Of a DNA stretch of 64,000 nt, positions 44,989 to 53,675 are shown piece after piece; within the stretch, counting starts at the first letter, position 1, and each line of letters begins with the position of its first letter. The DNA is taken from contig JAFSIV010000002.1 in the NCBI GenBank assembly GCA_017439585.1, forward strand, positions 19,344-83,343. The letters run 5' to 3'. The notes beneath the pieces are model-generated. The model made no database searches and was not told the DNA's origin. It worked only from the letters and a program-made list of their open reading frames with translations. A program made the position numbers and the translations under genes. This stretch comes from Clostridia bacterium (lineage in GTDB: Bacteria > Bacillota > Clostridia > Oscillospirales > Acutalibacteraceae).

Positions 44989-45826
44989 CGCTTTAAGGAC
45001 CGAAAATGAAAATTTAAACGGATTTTGCAAAATGCCTTTGTTACCGAAAGTAGCAAGGGCTGATTTGCATTTTTGGGAAGAACCTGTAATCAGCGGTGAA
45101 AAAGGTTCGGGAACGGTCTTTTTCAGCGGTTGTTCGCTAGGTTGCGTTTATTGTCAAAACGAGGAGATTTCTCATAAGGGAAAAGGCAAAATTATATCCT
45201 TCGAAGAATTAGCCGATATTTTCAGAGAGCTTGAATCAAAGGGTGCCCATAACATAAATCTTGTAAATCCAACCCATTATACTTATGCGATTTTAAAGGC
45301 TCTTGAAATTTACAAACCGAGTATTCCGATAGTTTATAATTCGGGCGGGTATGATACTGAAGAACAACTCGAAATGCTTGCAGATTATATTGATATATAT
45401 TTAATGGATTTGAAATATTTAAACCCTGAAAATGCATTAAAATATTCTCTTGCTTCCGATTATCCTGAAATTGCTAAAAAAGCTATTAAAAAGGCTGCAC
45501 GGCTGCAGCCTGAAATTATAATAGAAAATGGTATTATGAAAAAGGGCGTTATAATCAGGCATTTGATTTTGCCTTCTAACACAAAGTCTGCTATCGAGGT
45601 TTTTGATTATGTTAACGAAAACCTTAAAAATGCCTATTTTAGTCTTATGAGCCAGTATATTCCTATTGGCAAGGCTTTGAATATGTCTCCAATCAATCGC
45701 AAGATAACCGATAGGGAATATAACAAGGTTTTAGATTATATTAGTGAAACTGATTTTGAAAATATTTTTATTCAGGAAAGAAAGAGCGCAAATAAAAAAT
45801 ATATACCCGATTTTGATTTGGGGTAA
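44957..45826 (+). CDS. PflX-like radical SAM protein (COG1313)
   Basis: About 289 residues starting at ATG 44957 (or the adjacent ATG at 44960) after AGAGGA. The extra N-terminal cysteines CSQCPRRC and the radical SAM motif FSGCSLGCVYCQNEE near residue 52 fit the PflX group, which resembles pyruvate formate-lyase activating enzyme but has no proven target. No glycyl radical enzyme gene is next to it. The earlier in-frame start at 44879 lies deep within the exonuclease gene and is rejected. Confidence 0.87.
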   Translation: MMCSQCPRRCNALRTENENLNGFCKMPLLPKVARADLHFWEEPVISGEKGSGTVFFSGCSLGCVYCQNEEISHKGKGKIISFEELADIFRELESKGAHNINLVNPTHYTYAILKALEIYKPSIPIVYNSGGYDTEEQLEMLADYIDIYLMDLKYLNPENALKYSLASDYPEIAKKAIKKAARLQPEIIIENGIMKKGVIIRHLILPSNTKSAIEVFDYVNENLKNAYFSLMSQYIPIGKALNMSPINRKITDREYNKVLDYISETDFENIFIQERKSANKKYIPDFDLG

Positions 45827-45840
45827 TTTGTATATTTTAC

Positions 45841-45869
45841 TTGTATTTATGTCAAAAATGTTATATAAT
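45841..45869 (+). promoter_or_regulatory. promoter of the M50-scpA-rluB gene run
   Basis: TTGTAT (45841-45846) and TATAAT (45864-45869) are 17 bp apart, 35 bp before the next ATG. Confidence 0.65.
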
Positions 45870-45904
45870 TAAAATGATATTTTATATTCTAACAAGAGGT
45901 TGCT

Positions 45905-46591
45905 ATGCTTAGAAACATTATTTCAAATGAAATGGGAATATTAGGAGCAGTATTCTATATTGCTTCTGCTTTAATTGTTATTTTTCTAACTATGCCGGTG
46001 CATGAATATGCGCACGGTTTAATTGCTTATAAATTAGGAGATAATACTCCGAAATGGCAAGGAAGATTAACCTTAAATCCTTTCGCGCATATTGATTATC
46101 TGGGCGCGCTTTCTATTTTGCTTTTTGGCTTCGGTTGGGCTAAACCTGTAAGGGTTAATATGAATAACTTTAAAAATCCCAAAATTGGTATGGCTTTAAC
46201 TGCGCTTGCAGGTCCTCTTTCAAATTTGATTGTGGCTTTTATAGCTTTGCTTTTGTTTAATTTATCGGATGTTATTTTCCTTTATTTTGATAATCCAATT
46301 TTAAAGGCAATTTTAATAAATGTTTTATACTATATTGCCTTAATCAATGTTTCTCTTGCAGTGTTTAATTTAATTCCTATTCCTCCGCTAGACGGTTCGC
46401 GTATTTTATCTGTTTTTTTGCCAAACAGAATTTATTATTCAATTATGCGATATGAAAGATATATTTATTTTGGTTTGCTTGCTATATTATGGATAGGTAT
46501 TTTGGATATACCGCTTAGTATTTTAAAAAATCTCACTTTAAACGGTTTGAACAGTTTGGCTTATTTGCCATTTAAGCTTTTAGGATATTAG
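45905..46591 (+). CDS. M50 family site-2 protease-like membrane protein
   Basis: A 228-residue membrane metalloprotease with HEYAHGLIAYKLGD (zinc motif near residue 35), LNPFAHIDYLG and the second block NLIPIPPLDGSRIL near residue 157. Six hydrophobic segments are seen. It belongs to the short M50 group commonly encoded just before scpA in Firmicutes; the substrate is unknown. Confidence 0.87.
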   Translation: MLRNIISNEMGILGAVFYIASALIVIFLTMPVHEYAHGLIAYKLGDNTPKWQGRLTLNPFAHIDYLGALSILLFGFGWAKPVRVNMNNFKNPKIGMALTALAGPLSNLIVAFIALLLFNLSDVIFLYFDNPILKAILINVLYYIALINVSLAVFNLIPIPPLDGSRILSVFLPNRIYYSIMRYERYIYFGLLAILWIGILDIPLSILKNLTLNGLNSLAYLPFKLLGY

Positions 46592-46600
46592 GTGGCGAAT

Positions 46601-47320
46601 ATGGAAAATATATTATCATATAGATTAGAGGGCTTTGAAGGTCCGCTTGATTTATTACTTCAACTAATATCAAGAAATAAACTTAATATTTATGAAATTC
46701 CGCTCAGCCTTTTAATAGACCAATATCTTGAACAGATAAAGCTTTATGAAGAGGAAGAAATGGAACTTTCAAGCGAGTTTTTGGAGATGGCTTCAAGATT
46801 GGTTTATATTAAGACTGTAAGCCTTTTGCCAAAGCATGAGGAAATTGAACGCTTGGAGGACGAGCTTAAAGGCGAGCTTTTGGAATATATGGTATGTCAG
46901 CAAATTGCGAAGCAGTTAGGCTCAAATCAGGAAGGCTTTAATAAATTTGTTAAAAAACCTACTGAGTATGATTTTGAGAAAACATACGAGCTTATTCACG
47001 AAAGCGATATTTTGCAATCGGCTTATCTTGCAGCGGTTGGCAGGGGAAAACGCAAATTGCCTCCCTCAACTGTGCCTTTCCAGAAAATTGTTGCTAAAAA
47101 AATTGTTTCGGTTTCAACCAAGATAGTTTTTGTTATAAGAAATCTTTTAGGTTCAGGTAAGGTTAAGCTTAAAAAGCTTTATGGCTCTGCAAGTAGCCGT
47201 TCTGAGCTTGTTGCAACCTTTTTAGCTGTTTTAGAGCTTTGCAAGGCGAACCGCGTTAAAATTGAGGGCGATACTGATAATGCCGATATAATTCTAGTTA
47301 AGGGGCATAAAAACAGATGA
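46601..47320 (+). CDS. scpA: segregation and condensation protein A
   Basis: A 239-residue kleisin that bridges the SMC heads in chromosome condensation. The N-terminus YRLEGFEGPLDLLLQLISRNKLN is canonical (shown here in part as EGFEGPLDLLLQLI), and the C-terminal winged helix lies near residues 170-235. ATG 46601 follows AGGTGG; the GTG at 46592 is on that site. It overlaps scpB by 4 bp. Confidence 0.94.
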   Translation: MENILSYRLEGFEGPLDLLLQLISRNKLNIYEIPLSLLIDQYLEQIKLYEEEEMELSSEFLEMASRLVYIKTVSLLPKHEEIERLEDELKGELLEYMVCQQIAKQLGSNQEGFNKFVKKPTEYDFEKTYELIHESDILQSAYLAAVGRGKRKLPPSTVPFQKIVAKKIVSVSTKIVFVIRNLLGSGKVKLKKLYGSASSRSELVATFLAVLELCKANRVKIEGDTDNADIILVKGHKNR

Positions 47321-47895
47321 ATATAAATAAACTTATTCCCGCTTTCGAGGCGGTATTATATGCAGGCGGAGAGCCTTTGAGCATTGAACGTTTTGCTCAG
47401 GTCTTTGAAATATCACCTGATAAGGTGGTAAAGGTTATGGATGCTTTGGCTGAAAAAATGGAAAAGTCGGGTAGCGGTTTAGAGCTTCTAAGACTTGAAA
47501 ACACCTATCAGTTAGCAACCAAGACCGATTATGCCGATTATATTAAAAAGGCATACGATATGAGACGGAGAACACCTTTATCCTCAGCTGCTTTGGAGGT
47601 TTTAGCAGTTGTGGCTTATAATCAGCCTGTAACCAAATCCTTTATAGAGCAGGTTAGAGGGGTTGACTGTTCTGGTGTTGTTACAACACTTATCGAAAAA
47701 GGTCTTTTAGAGGAGAGAGGAAGATTAGAGCTTCCCGGAAAGCCTTTACTTTATGGAACAACCAAAAACTTCTTGCGCTGTTTTAGTCTTGCTGATTTAA
47801 CCGAGCTTCCGCCGCTTCCTCAGGCTGAGGGTGAGCAGAACGATATTGGCGAGCAGCTTGAAATAGCGGCAGAGGAAGAGGAGAATGTCGGTTGA
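47317..47895 (+). CDS. scpB: segregation and condensation protein B
   Basis: A 192-residue dimeric winged-helix protein of the SMC-ScpAB complex. EAVLYAGGEPLSIERFAQVF is at the N-terminus; LSSAALEVLAVVAYNQPVTK near residue 90 and RGVDCSGVVTTLIEKGLL near residue 116 are conserved. An acidic tail follows. It overlaps scpA and the next gene by 4 bp each. Confidence 0.95.
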   Translation: MNINKLIPAFEAVLYAGGEPLSIERFAQVFEISPDKVVKVMDALAEKMEKSGSGLELLRLENTYQLATKTDYADYIKKAYDMRRRTPLSSAALEVLAVVAYNQPVTKSFIEQVRGVDCSGVVTTLIEKGLLEERGRLELPGKPLLYGTTKNFLRCFSLADLTELPPLPQAEGEQNDIGEQLEIAAEEEENVG

Positions 47896-48554
47896 AAATC
47901 GCATTGATAATAACAGCCTCGGTTTTAGCCTTTATTTTACTTTTAGGTTTAGCTTTGCTTTTTTTACCCGTTAGTGTTTTTATAAAATTTAAAGAAGACT
48001 TTTTTGTTAAAATAAAGTTTTTTGGTATTAAGGTTTACGAGATACCGCAGAAAAAGGATAAAAAAGAAAAAACGCCTAGACAAATAGAGGGCAAAAAAGC
48101 TAATAAGGAGCCCGAAAAAACTGAAAACATAGTCTTATCAAAGGCTAAAAGTTTTTTTGAATTTTTTAAGAAGAAATATGGATTTTTCGGTGCGGTTAAA
48201 AAGATATTTAGCTTTTTAAAAGATGCTTTAACACATATAAAACCCTTTTTGCGACATATTAAGGTTAAAAAGGTTGTTTTAAATTTGATTATCAGCGGTG
48301 ATGATGCCGCCGATACCGCGATAAAATACGGTCAGGTTTGCACTGCGGTTTATCCTGTGCTAAGCTTTTTTGAAGCCGTTTGCGGTGTTGATTTTAAAAA
48401 GATAAATGTTAAATCTGATTTTACTGACGGCAAAAATGAATTTGATTTTTCACTTTTAGTAAAACTTAAAATATATTATTTGCTAAAAACCGCTTTCAAG
48501 GTTTATAAAGAATATAAAAATTTCACTTTAAAGGAGAATTATAATGAGCGATAA
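47892..48554 (+). CDS. DUF2953 membrane-anchored protein (YtfI-like)
   Basis: A 220-residue protein with one N-terminal membrane helix (about residues 4-26), a basic Lys-rich linker (about 52-80) and a C-terminal domain. It starts at TTG 47892, overlapping scpB. In Bacillus the relative ytfI lies next to ytfJ, just as here the next gene is a YtfJ/GerW homologue and overlaps by 11 bp. It is thought to belong to sporulation; its activity is unknown. Confidence 0.78.
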   Translation: MKIALIITASVLAFILLLGLALLFLPVSVFIKFKEDFFVKIKFFGIKVYEIPQKKDKKEKTPRQIEGKKANKEPEKTENIVLSKAKSFFEFFKKKYGFFGAVKKIFSFLKDALTHIKPFLRHIKVKKVVLNLIISGDDAADTAIKYGQVCTAVYPVLSFFEAVCGVDFKKINVKSDFTDGKNEFDFSLLVKLKIYYLLKTAFKVYKEYKNFTLKENYNER

Positions 48555-48936
48555 TAACATTAAAAGCATTATGGATACTACTATGGATAAGTTAAAAGCT
48601 ATGGTTGATGCCGATGTTATAACAGGAACACCGGTAGTAGTTGGGGATATTACCCTTATTCCTGTTTCTAAGGTTGCTTTCGGTTTAGCAACAGGCGGCA
48701 GCGATTTTCCGAATAAAAACGGCGCTGAGTTATTTGGTGGCGGCGGTGGTGCTGGTGTTAGCGTTTCTCCGATTGCCTTTATAGTGATTTCGGGCGGTAA
48801 TGTTAGAATGATGCCTATTTATAATGAGTTAACAACCGTTGAAAAAGCTATTTCAATGATTCCTGAGTTTGTTGATAAGGCAAAAGAGCTTATTGACGAG
48901 CTTCCTAAAAAATCAGATAAAACCGATAAAGAGTAA
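48544..48936 (+). CDS. GerW/YtfJ family sporulation protein
   Basis: A 130-residue protein. MDTTMDKLKAMVDADVITGTPV at the start (here quoted only as DKLKAMVDADVITG) and the glycine-rich GGGGGAGVSVSPIAFIV block near residue 58 are family hallmarks. In Bacillus GerW is needed for spore germination and is made in the forespore. It is followed by a hairpin and the carboxypeptidase gene. Confidence 0.9.
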   Translation: MSDNNIKSIMDTTMDKLKAMVDADVITGTPVVVGDITLIPVSKVAFGLATGGSDFPNKNGAELFGGGGGAGVSVSPIAFIVISGGNVRMMPIYNELTTVEKAISMIPEFVDKAKELIDELPKKSDKTDKE

Positions 48937-48943
48937 TATTAAA

Positions 48944-48974
48944 CACCTCGCTTAGAATATCTTTAAGTGAGGTG
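48944..48974 (+). promoter_or_regulatory. hairpin that covers the ribosome binding site of the carboxypeptidase gene
   Basis: CACCTCGCTTA (48944-48954) pairs with TAAGTGAGGTG (48964-48974) with one mismatch. The right arm contains GAGG (48969-48972), 8 bp before the TTG start at 48981. It is followed by only a weak T-rich stretch, so it may control translation as well as, or instead of, termination. Confidence 0.6.
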
Positions 48975-48980
48975 CTTGTA

Positions 48981-50102
48981 TTGAAAAGGATAGTTTGTTT
49001 TATTTGTTTTTTTGCTTTGATTTTGCCTATAAATGTATCTGCGGTTTCAACCTCTGCAAAGGCGTCGGTTGTGATTAATGCTGATACTAATGAGGTTTTG
49101 TATTCTCATAATGCGGATATAAAGCTCTCAATGGCGAGCACAACCAAAATTATGACTGCGCTTTTGCTCTGCGAGGCGGGGGATTTTGAAAAAGAAATTG
49201 TAGTGACTGCCGAAATGCTTAGAGTTGAAGGCTCTTCTATGTGACTTCTTGCGGGCGACAGAGTAAGACGGTATGATTTGTTATACGGTATGATGCTAGC
49301 CTCTGGCAACGATGCCGCTAATGTTACGGCTTATGAGCTTGGCGGAACGGTTGACGGTTTTGTTAAGCTTATGAACGATAAAGCAAAAGCTATCGGTATG
49401 AAAAATACTAATTTTGAAACCCCGTCGGGACTTGATGCAAAAGAGCATTACTCTACTGCCTATGATATGGCGATACTGGCTAGTTTTGCTCTAAAAAATC
49501 CCGATTTCAAGAAAGCTGTTTCAAGCGAAAAAGCAACCCTTTTTTATGGAAATGAGCCATACAAACGAACTTTAACAAATCATAACAGGCTCTTAAAAAG
49601 CTATCCTTATGCTATTGGGGTTAAAACGGGCTTCACCAAAAAATCAGGCAGATGCTTGGTTTCGGCGGCTAGGAAAGACGGGAAAACTGTTATAGCCGTA
49701 ACCTTAAACGACCCTAACGATTGGGTAGACCATAAAAATCTTTTAGACTTTGGCTTAAATTCTATAAAGTTAACCGAAATCGTGCCCAAAGAAACCAGTT
49801 ATAAAATAGATGTTATCTCAGGGGTTGAAACCGAGCTTAATGTGAAAATTGAGCCGATTAAAATTAGTTATTTTAAAGAAAATAATTTTGATAGTATTGT
49901 AAATCTGCCGAGATTTTTATATGCTCCTATTAAAAAAGGTGAAAAAATCGGTAGTGTTGATTATATTTCAAATGGTGAGATTTTTAAAACGGTTGATATT
50001 TTAGCTGATAATGATATAAAAATTCAAACTGTAAAAACAAGTAAAACAGATAATTTTAAAGAAAAAATAATTTTAATCTTCAAGAAAATATGGGAGAGTT
50101 AA
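48981..50102 (+). pseudogene. D-alanyl-D-alanine carboxypeptidase (DacF/DacB type) with an in-frame TGA
   Basis: The frame from TTG 48981 encodes a penicillin-binding protein of the S11 family: signal peptide (about residues 1-21), active site Ser53-T-T-Lys56, Ser108-Gly-Asn110, and Lys215-Thr-Gly217, then the C-terminal PBP5-like domain. Codon 88 is TGA (49242-49244), inside a conserved EGSSM-x-L stretch. Everything before and after is in frame and well preserved, with no other damage over 373 codons. A TTG at 49278 could restart translation but would give a protein without the catalytic serine and the signal. TGA is a normal stop in neighbouring genes (rapZ, dnaB, scpB, rluB). It is therefore most simply a recent nonsense mutation or a sequence error. 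The place between scpAB-gerW and rluB matches the Bacillus dacB region. Confidence 0.8.
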
Positions 50103-50843
50103 ATGAAAGATAATAAAATAAGACTTCAAAAGCATTTGTCTGAGGCGGGCATTGCTTCTCGCAGAAAAGCCGAGGAATTAATTGAACAGGGAAAGGTTAG
50201 AGTAAACGGTAGAGTTGCAACTATCGGCGCAAAGGTTGACCCTAAGCGTGATAAGGTTACTGTTTCGGGAAAAACCGTTATTGCTAACACTCAAAAGGTT
50301 TATATTATGTTACATAAGCCGAGAGGCTTTGTTACAACCATGAAGGACGAGCTTGACCGCAAGTGCGTAACTGACTTGGTTAAGGATGTTGGTGTTAAGG
50401 TATTCCCCGTAGGTCGTTTAGACCGCAACTCTGAGGGACTTCTTATTATGACTAACGACGGAAATTTCGCTAATAATTTAACCCATCCTTCTGCTCAGGT
50501 AAATAAGACCTATCGCGTAACTGTTAAGGGCGATTTGGTTGACGAAAAGTTAGTTAAGCTTCAAGAGGGAATAATGCTTGACGGCAGAAAAACTTTGCCT
50601 TGCGATGTTTTTGTTGCAGAGCGAAAGGCGGATAGAACGGTTTTAATCTTTATTATACACGAGGGCAGAAACCGTCAAATCAGAAGAATGTGCGAAGAGG
50701 TTGATTTAGAGGTTATGAGACTTAAACGCACCGAAATTGCAGGCGTTAAGCTCGGTATGTTGCCGCAGGGTAAATGGCGTCCTTTAAATGAACGCGAAAT
50801 GCGTCATTTAACTAATGTTAATCAGAAGGACGGTAATGCCTGA
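50103..50843 (+). CDS. rluB: pseudouridine synthase RluB family
   Basis: A 246-residue RNA-modifying enzyme. An S4 domain (residues about 5-60, LSEAGIASRRKAEELIEQGK) precedes the RsuA/RluB catalytic domain with GRLDRNSEGLLIMTNDG near residue 101 (catalytic Asp). The likely target is 23S rRNA U2605-equivalent, by family. It begins right after the carboxypeptidase stop codon. Confidence 0.93.
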   Translation: MKDNKIRLQKHLSEAGIASRRKAEELIEQGKVRVNGRVATIGAKVDPKRDKVTVSGKTVIANTQKVYIMLHKPRGFVTTMKDELDRKCVTDLVKDVGVKVFPVGRLDRNSEGLLIMTNDGNFANNLTHPSAQVNKTYRVTVKGDLVDEKLVKLQEGIMLDGRKTLPCDVFVAERKADRTVLIFIIHEGRNRQIRRMCEEVDLEVMRLKRTEIAGVKLGMLPQGKWRPLNEREMRHLTNVNQKDGNA

Positions 50844-51214
50844 TGTTAACATTATCATTAACAAATGACCTTGAATTAGCTAAAAAATTATATTTAGAAA
50901 ATAGTATAGATTTTAATGAAAACAGTCTTTGTATGCTGTGCAAAAACGGTGAAGAAATTTTAGGTTATTGCCTTTTTTCTGTAACTGAGAAAAGGGGAGA
51001 GGTTTATATAATTTCTCCGCTTGAAGATATTGCTTTGGCAGACGGTATTTTAAGAAGCAGTCTTCATGTTTGCGCCGAGCGAAATGTTATGGATGTTTTT
51101 TATACTGATAGTTTATCGGAAGAATTTTTGCAAAAGATAGGATTTATTAAAAATAAAGCTGAAAAGCGGCTTGATATTGATAAGCTTTTTAAAGGCTGTC
51201 ATAATTGCGGTTAA
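50843..51214 (+). CDS. small GNAT-like protein
   Basis: A 123-residue protein overlapping the rluB stop by one base. The order of strands and helices (GEEILGYCLFSVTE, YIISPLEDIALADGILRSSL, FLQKIGFIKN) resembles an acetyltransferase fold, but the acetyl-CoA loop is degenerate. It ends in a cysteine pair (CHNC). The function is unknown. Confidence 0.6.
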   Translation: MLTLSLTNDLELAKKLYLENSIDFNENSLCMLCKNGEEILGYCLFSVTEKRGEVYIISPLEDIALADGILRSSLHVCAERNVMDVFYTDSLSEEFLQKIGFIKNKAEKRLDIDKLFKGCHNCG

Positions 51215-51218
51215 AATT

Positions 51219-51250
51219 AAAAGCAGATGAGCGAAAACTCATCTGCTTTT
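51219..51250. terminator. bidirectional terminator
   Basis: A perfect 13-bp stem (51219-51231 with 51238-51250) with a 6-nt loop lies between two convergent units. Confidence 0.88.
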
Positions 51251-51759
51251 TAATCTTTAAAAATACTTTCGGGTATTCTTTTTATAAGCAGTGCACCGCA
51301 TAAGCCTATTAGTATGCCTGAAATTGTGCCTGTTAAAATTAAAATAATAAGATAATATCCAAATTCGGCTGTTTCAAGAAGTAACATCGCCATTAAAATC
51401 TGACCGATATTATGTGCTACTCCACCGGCTACACTAACACCTACTGTGGAAAAACACTGTAAACGGCGGAGCAAAATCATAATAAGTAAACTAAGTATAC
51501 CACCGGCGATACTATATAAAAATGCCATCATATTGCCAAAAAGCATACTGATTAATACAATTCTTATAATCGAAACAACAGAGGCAAAAACAGGACCTCG
51601 TCTATAAAGCAAAAACAAAATAATAATATTTGGCAATCCCATTTTTATTCCGGGAATAGACGGAAACAAAGGGGGCAATAGCACCTCTATATACGCTAAT
51701 ACCATTGTTAAAGCGGTGCAGATACCAACAAATGCTACTAGCTTTGGTTTATATTTCAT
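51250..51759 (-). CDS. Gx transporter family protein (heptaprenyl diphosphate synthase component I-like)
   Basis: A 169-residue membrane protein with five hydrophobic segments and the family motif SIPGIKMGLPNIIILFLLYRRG near residues 33-54 (here in two parts: PGIKMGLPNI and FLLYRRG). These proteins are encoded with NusG_II, ApbE and Rnf genes in many anaerobes; the old synthase name is probably misleading and a transport role is assumed. It is the last gene of the Rnf operon and follows AGGAGG. Confidence 0.8.
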   Translation of the reverse strand: MKYKPKLVAFVGICTALTMVLAYIEVLLPPLFPSIPGIKMGLPNIIILFLLYRRGPVFASVVSIIRIVLISMLFGNMMAFLYSIAGGILSLLIMILLRRLQCFSTVGVSVAGGVAHNIGQILMAMLLLETAEFGYYLIILILTGTISGILIGLCGALLIKRIPESIFKD

Positions 51760-51768
51760 AAGTTCCTC

Positions 51769-52161
51769 CTATGCGACGGCATCTACAATATTATCTTTTT
51801 GGTTTTGGCTTATGGTAACTACTACCTGATTAGGTAAACAAACAATGCTTTCGCCGTCGCGAAAAATAGGCTTGTGTTTAACACAAAGCCCATCGGGACA
51901 ATTGGCTGATTTCATATACACCTTACCGTTTTTAATAATCAGGAGATTATGATGCTCATTATTTTTTCCCGAAATAATATCTTTCGCAATGTCTTTGCTT
52001 AATGAATATGTACCGTAGTTTTCACCGCCGATAGTAACTTTAACTGTATCTCCTGTATCTCTTAAAACAAATAGGTAAAACAGACCGATAGAGGCAATTA
52101 ATAATAGAGACAAAACTAAAATTATATCGTTTCTAATGGTTTTATGCGAAGCTTTTTTCAT
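51769..52161 (-). CDS. NusG domain II-containing protein
   Basis: A 130-residue protein with an N-terminal membrane helix (about residues 12-32) and an external beta domain (VTIGGENYGTYSL) that carries two conserved cysteines in NCPDGLC near residue 98. It starts at ATG 52159-52161, just after the rnfB stop. The pair with the Gx protein recurs in Rnf and flavin-based electron transfer loci; its exact job is not established. Confidence 0.82.
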   Translation of the reverse strand: MKKASHKTIRNDIILVLSLLLIASIGLFYLFVLRDTGDTVKVTIGGENYGTYSLSKDIAKDIISGKNNEHHNLLIIKNGKVYMKSANCPDGLCVKHKPIFRDGESIVCLPNQVVVTISQNQKDNIVDAVA

Positions 52162-52162
52162 A

Positions 52163-52987
52163 TTACTCAATAATACTCACTTCATTTAGTCTATCAGGGA
52201 AGGAAACAGTTTTAAGACAACCTGTTGGGCATTCATTTACGCAAGCTTGACAGTTAGTACATTTCTTATGGTCAATAACTGCCAAATTATTTATTACTGT
52301 AATTGCTTCGTTAGGACAAGCTTTTTCACACTTTTTGCAGCCGATACAAGCATTTTTACAAGCTTTTCTTGCGTCGCCGCCCTTTTGAGTGTTGCTGCAC
52401 ATAACAACTGTCTCAGTTTTTTGAGGAATCATATTTATTATATGTTTAGGACAAGTATTTGAGCAGATGCCACAACCTAAACAACGGGAGGTATCAATTC
52501 GCGCAATTGAGTCGTTCATGCAAATAGCATTTGAAGGACAAGCGGCAGCGCAATCACCGAAACCCAAACAACTGAATCTGCAAGCGTTTGTGCCGCCATA
52601 CATCATAGAAGCGGCATAACAAGATTTAACACCCTCGTATTTTGCAATTTTATGGGTGGCTTCGCAGTTGCCGTTACAAGCCACAAAGGCGACAACATCT
52701 TTAAGCGGTTCAACCTTAATATCCAATATTTTACCAATTTCATCAGCAACACTTTGCGCGCCGGGAATACATAAATTAGGTTTAACACCGCCGTCTACTA
52801 ATGCTGCGGCATAATCGTCGCAGCCCCTGAATCCGCAAGCACCGCAGTTGATTCCGGGTAAGCATGCTCTTATTTCTTTTTTTAGCGGATTTTCCGGAAC
52901 AAAAAAGAAATGAGAGCATATTAATAATAAAATTCCCACGATTAAAGCTATTGCAAGCATCACAAGAAATGCAATTAATATTTCCAT
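52163..52987 (-). CDS. rnfB: Rnf electron transport complex subunit B
   Basis: A 274-residue iron-sulfur subunit that accepts electrons from ferredoxin. One N-terminal membrane helix (about 5-27) is followed by the Fe-S domain CLPGINCGACGFRGCDDYA (about 45-63) and four ferredoxin-type cysteine clusters (CLGFGDCAAACP, CLGCGICSNTCP, CIGCKKCEKACP, CTNCQACVNECP). It is separated from rnfA by 88 bp without a clear promoter. Confidence 0.95.
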   Translation of the reverse strand: MEILIAFLVMLAIALIVGILLLICSHFFFVPENPLKKEIRACLPGINCGACGFRGCDDYAAALVDGGVKPNLCIPGAQSVADEIGKILDIKVEPLKDVVAFVACNGNCEATHKIAKYEGVKSCYAASMMYGGTNACRFSCLGFGDCAAACPSNAICMNDSIARIDTSRCLGCGICSNTCPKHIINMIPQKTETVVMCSNTQKGGDARKACKNACIGCKKCEKACPNEAITVINNLAVIDHKKCTNCQACVNECPTGCLKTVSFPDRLNEVSIIE

Positions 52988-53075
52988 TTAAACACTCCTA
53001 AGCAAACACGAATAATCCGAACCTGATTTTAGAGGTAGGATTTTCGTCTTTGTATTGTTAAAATACTCGTTAATC

Positions 53076-53675
53076 CTATGCAAAGATTTTTTCAATAATA
53101 CCGCTAAATCCCATAAATGCTAATGAAATGAATGATGCAGCGATAAGGGTTGAGCCTAAGCCTTTAAAAGGTGCGGGTATATTTGAATTGTCAATTCTGG
53201 AACGCAAGCCTGAAAACAGTATCATTGCAAGCAAAAAACCAAGTCCGCATCCTAAGGAACTAATTATTGATTCGAGAAAATTATAACCATCATTAATATT
53301 GTTTATTGTAACGCCGAGTACAGCGCAATTAGTGGTTATAAGCGGTAAATAAACACCTAAACCCTTATGTAGTGATGGTAAAAACTTTTTGAGCAATATT
53401 TCCAAAATTTGAACAAGAGTAGCAATAATCAAAATAAAGACTATGTTTTGCAAATATTGAAGTTTAAGGGTATTAAGAACAAAGTATTGTATTGGCCAGG
53501 TTACTGCTGTTGCAATTAGCATTACAAGGGTTACTGAAACACCCATACCAACTGCTTGGTCCTTTTTTTCGGATACGCCTAAGAAAGGGCAAATACCCAA
53601 GAAACGACTCAATACATAATTATCAACAAAAACCGAAGAAAGAAGAATAACAATTAAAATTTTAAAACTTTCCAT
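53076..53675 (-). CDS. rnfA: Rnf complex subunit A
   Basis: A 199-residue integral membrane subunit with six helices and the family motif ENYVLSRFLGICPFLG-like start (here VDNYVLSRFLGICPFLG near residue 17). Together with RnfE it forms the membrane core that holds an iron-sulfur centre. Its ATG shares a base with the rnfE stop codon. Confidence 0.95.
   Translation of the reverse strand: MESFKILIVILLSSVFVDNYVLSRFLGICPFLGVSEKKDQAVGMGVSVTLVMLIATAVTWPIQYFVLNTLKLQYLQNIVFILIIATLVQILEILLKKFLPSLHKGLGVYLPLITTNCAVLGVTINNINDGYNFLESIISSLGCGLGFLLAMILFSGLRSRIDNSNIPAPFKGLGSTLIAASFISLAFMGFSGIIEKIFA

Noticed and set aside
49242-49244. Selenocysteine or genome-wide TGA recoding
   Set aside because: TGA ends several neighbouring genes normally, the family has no cysteine at this place, and the bases after the TGA give only a three-pair stem.
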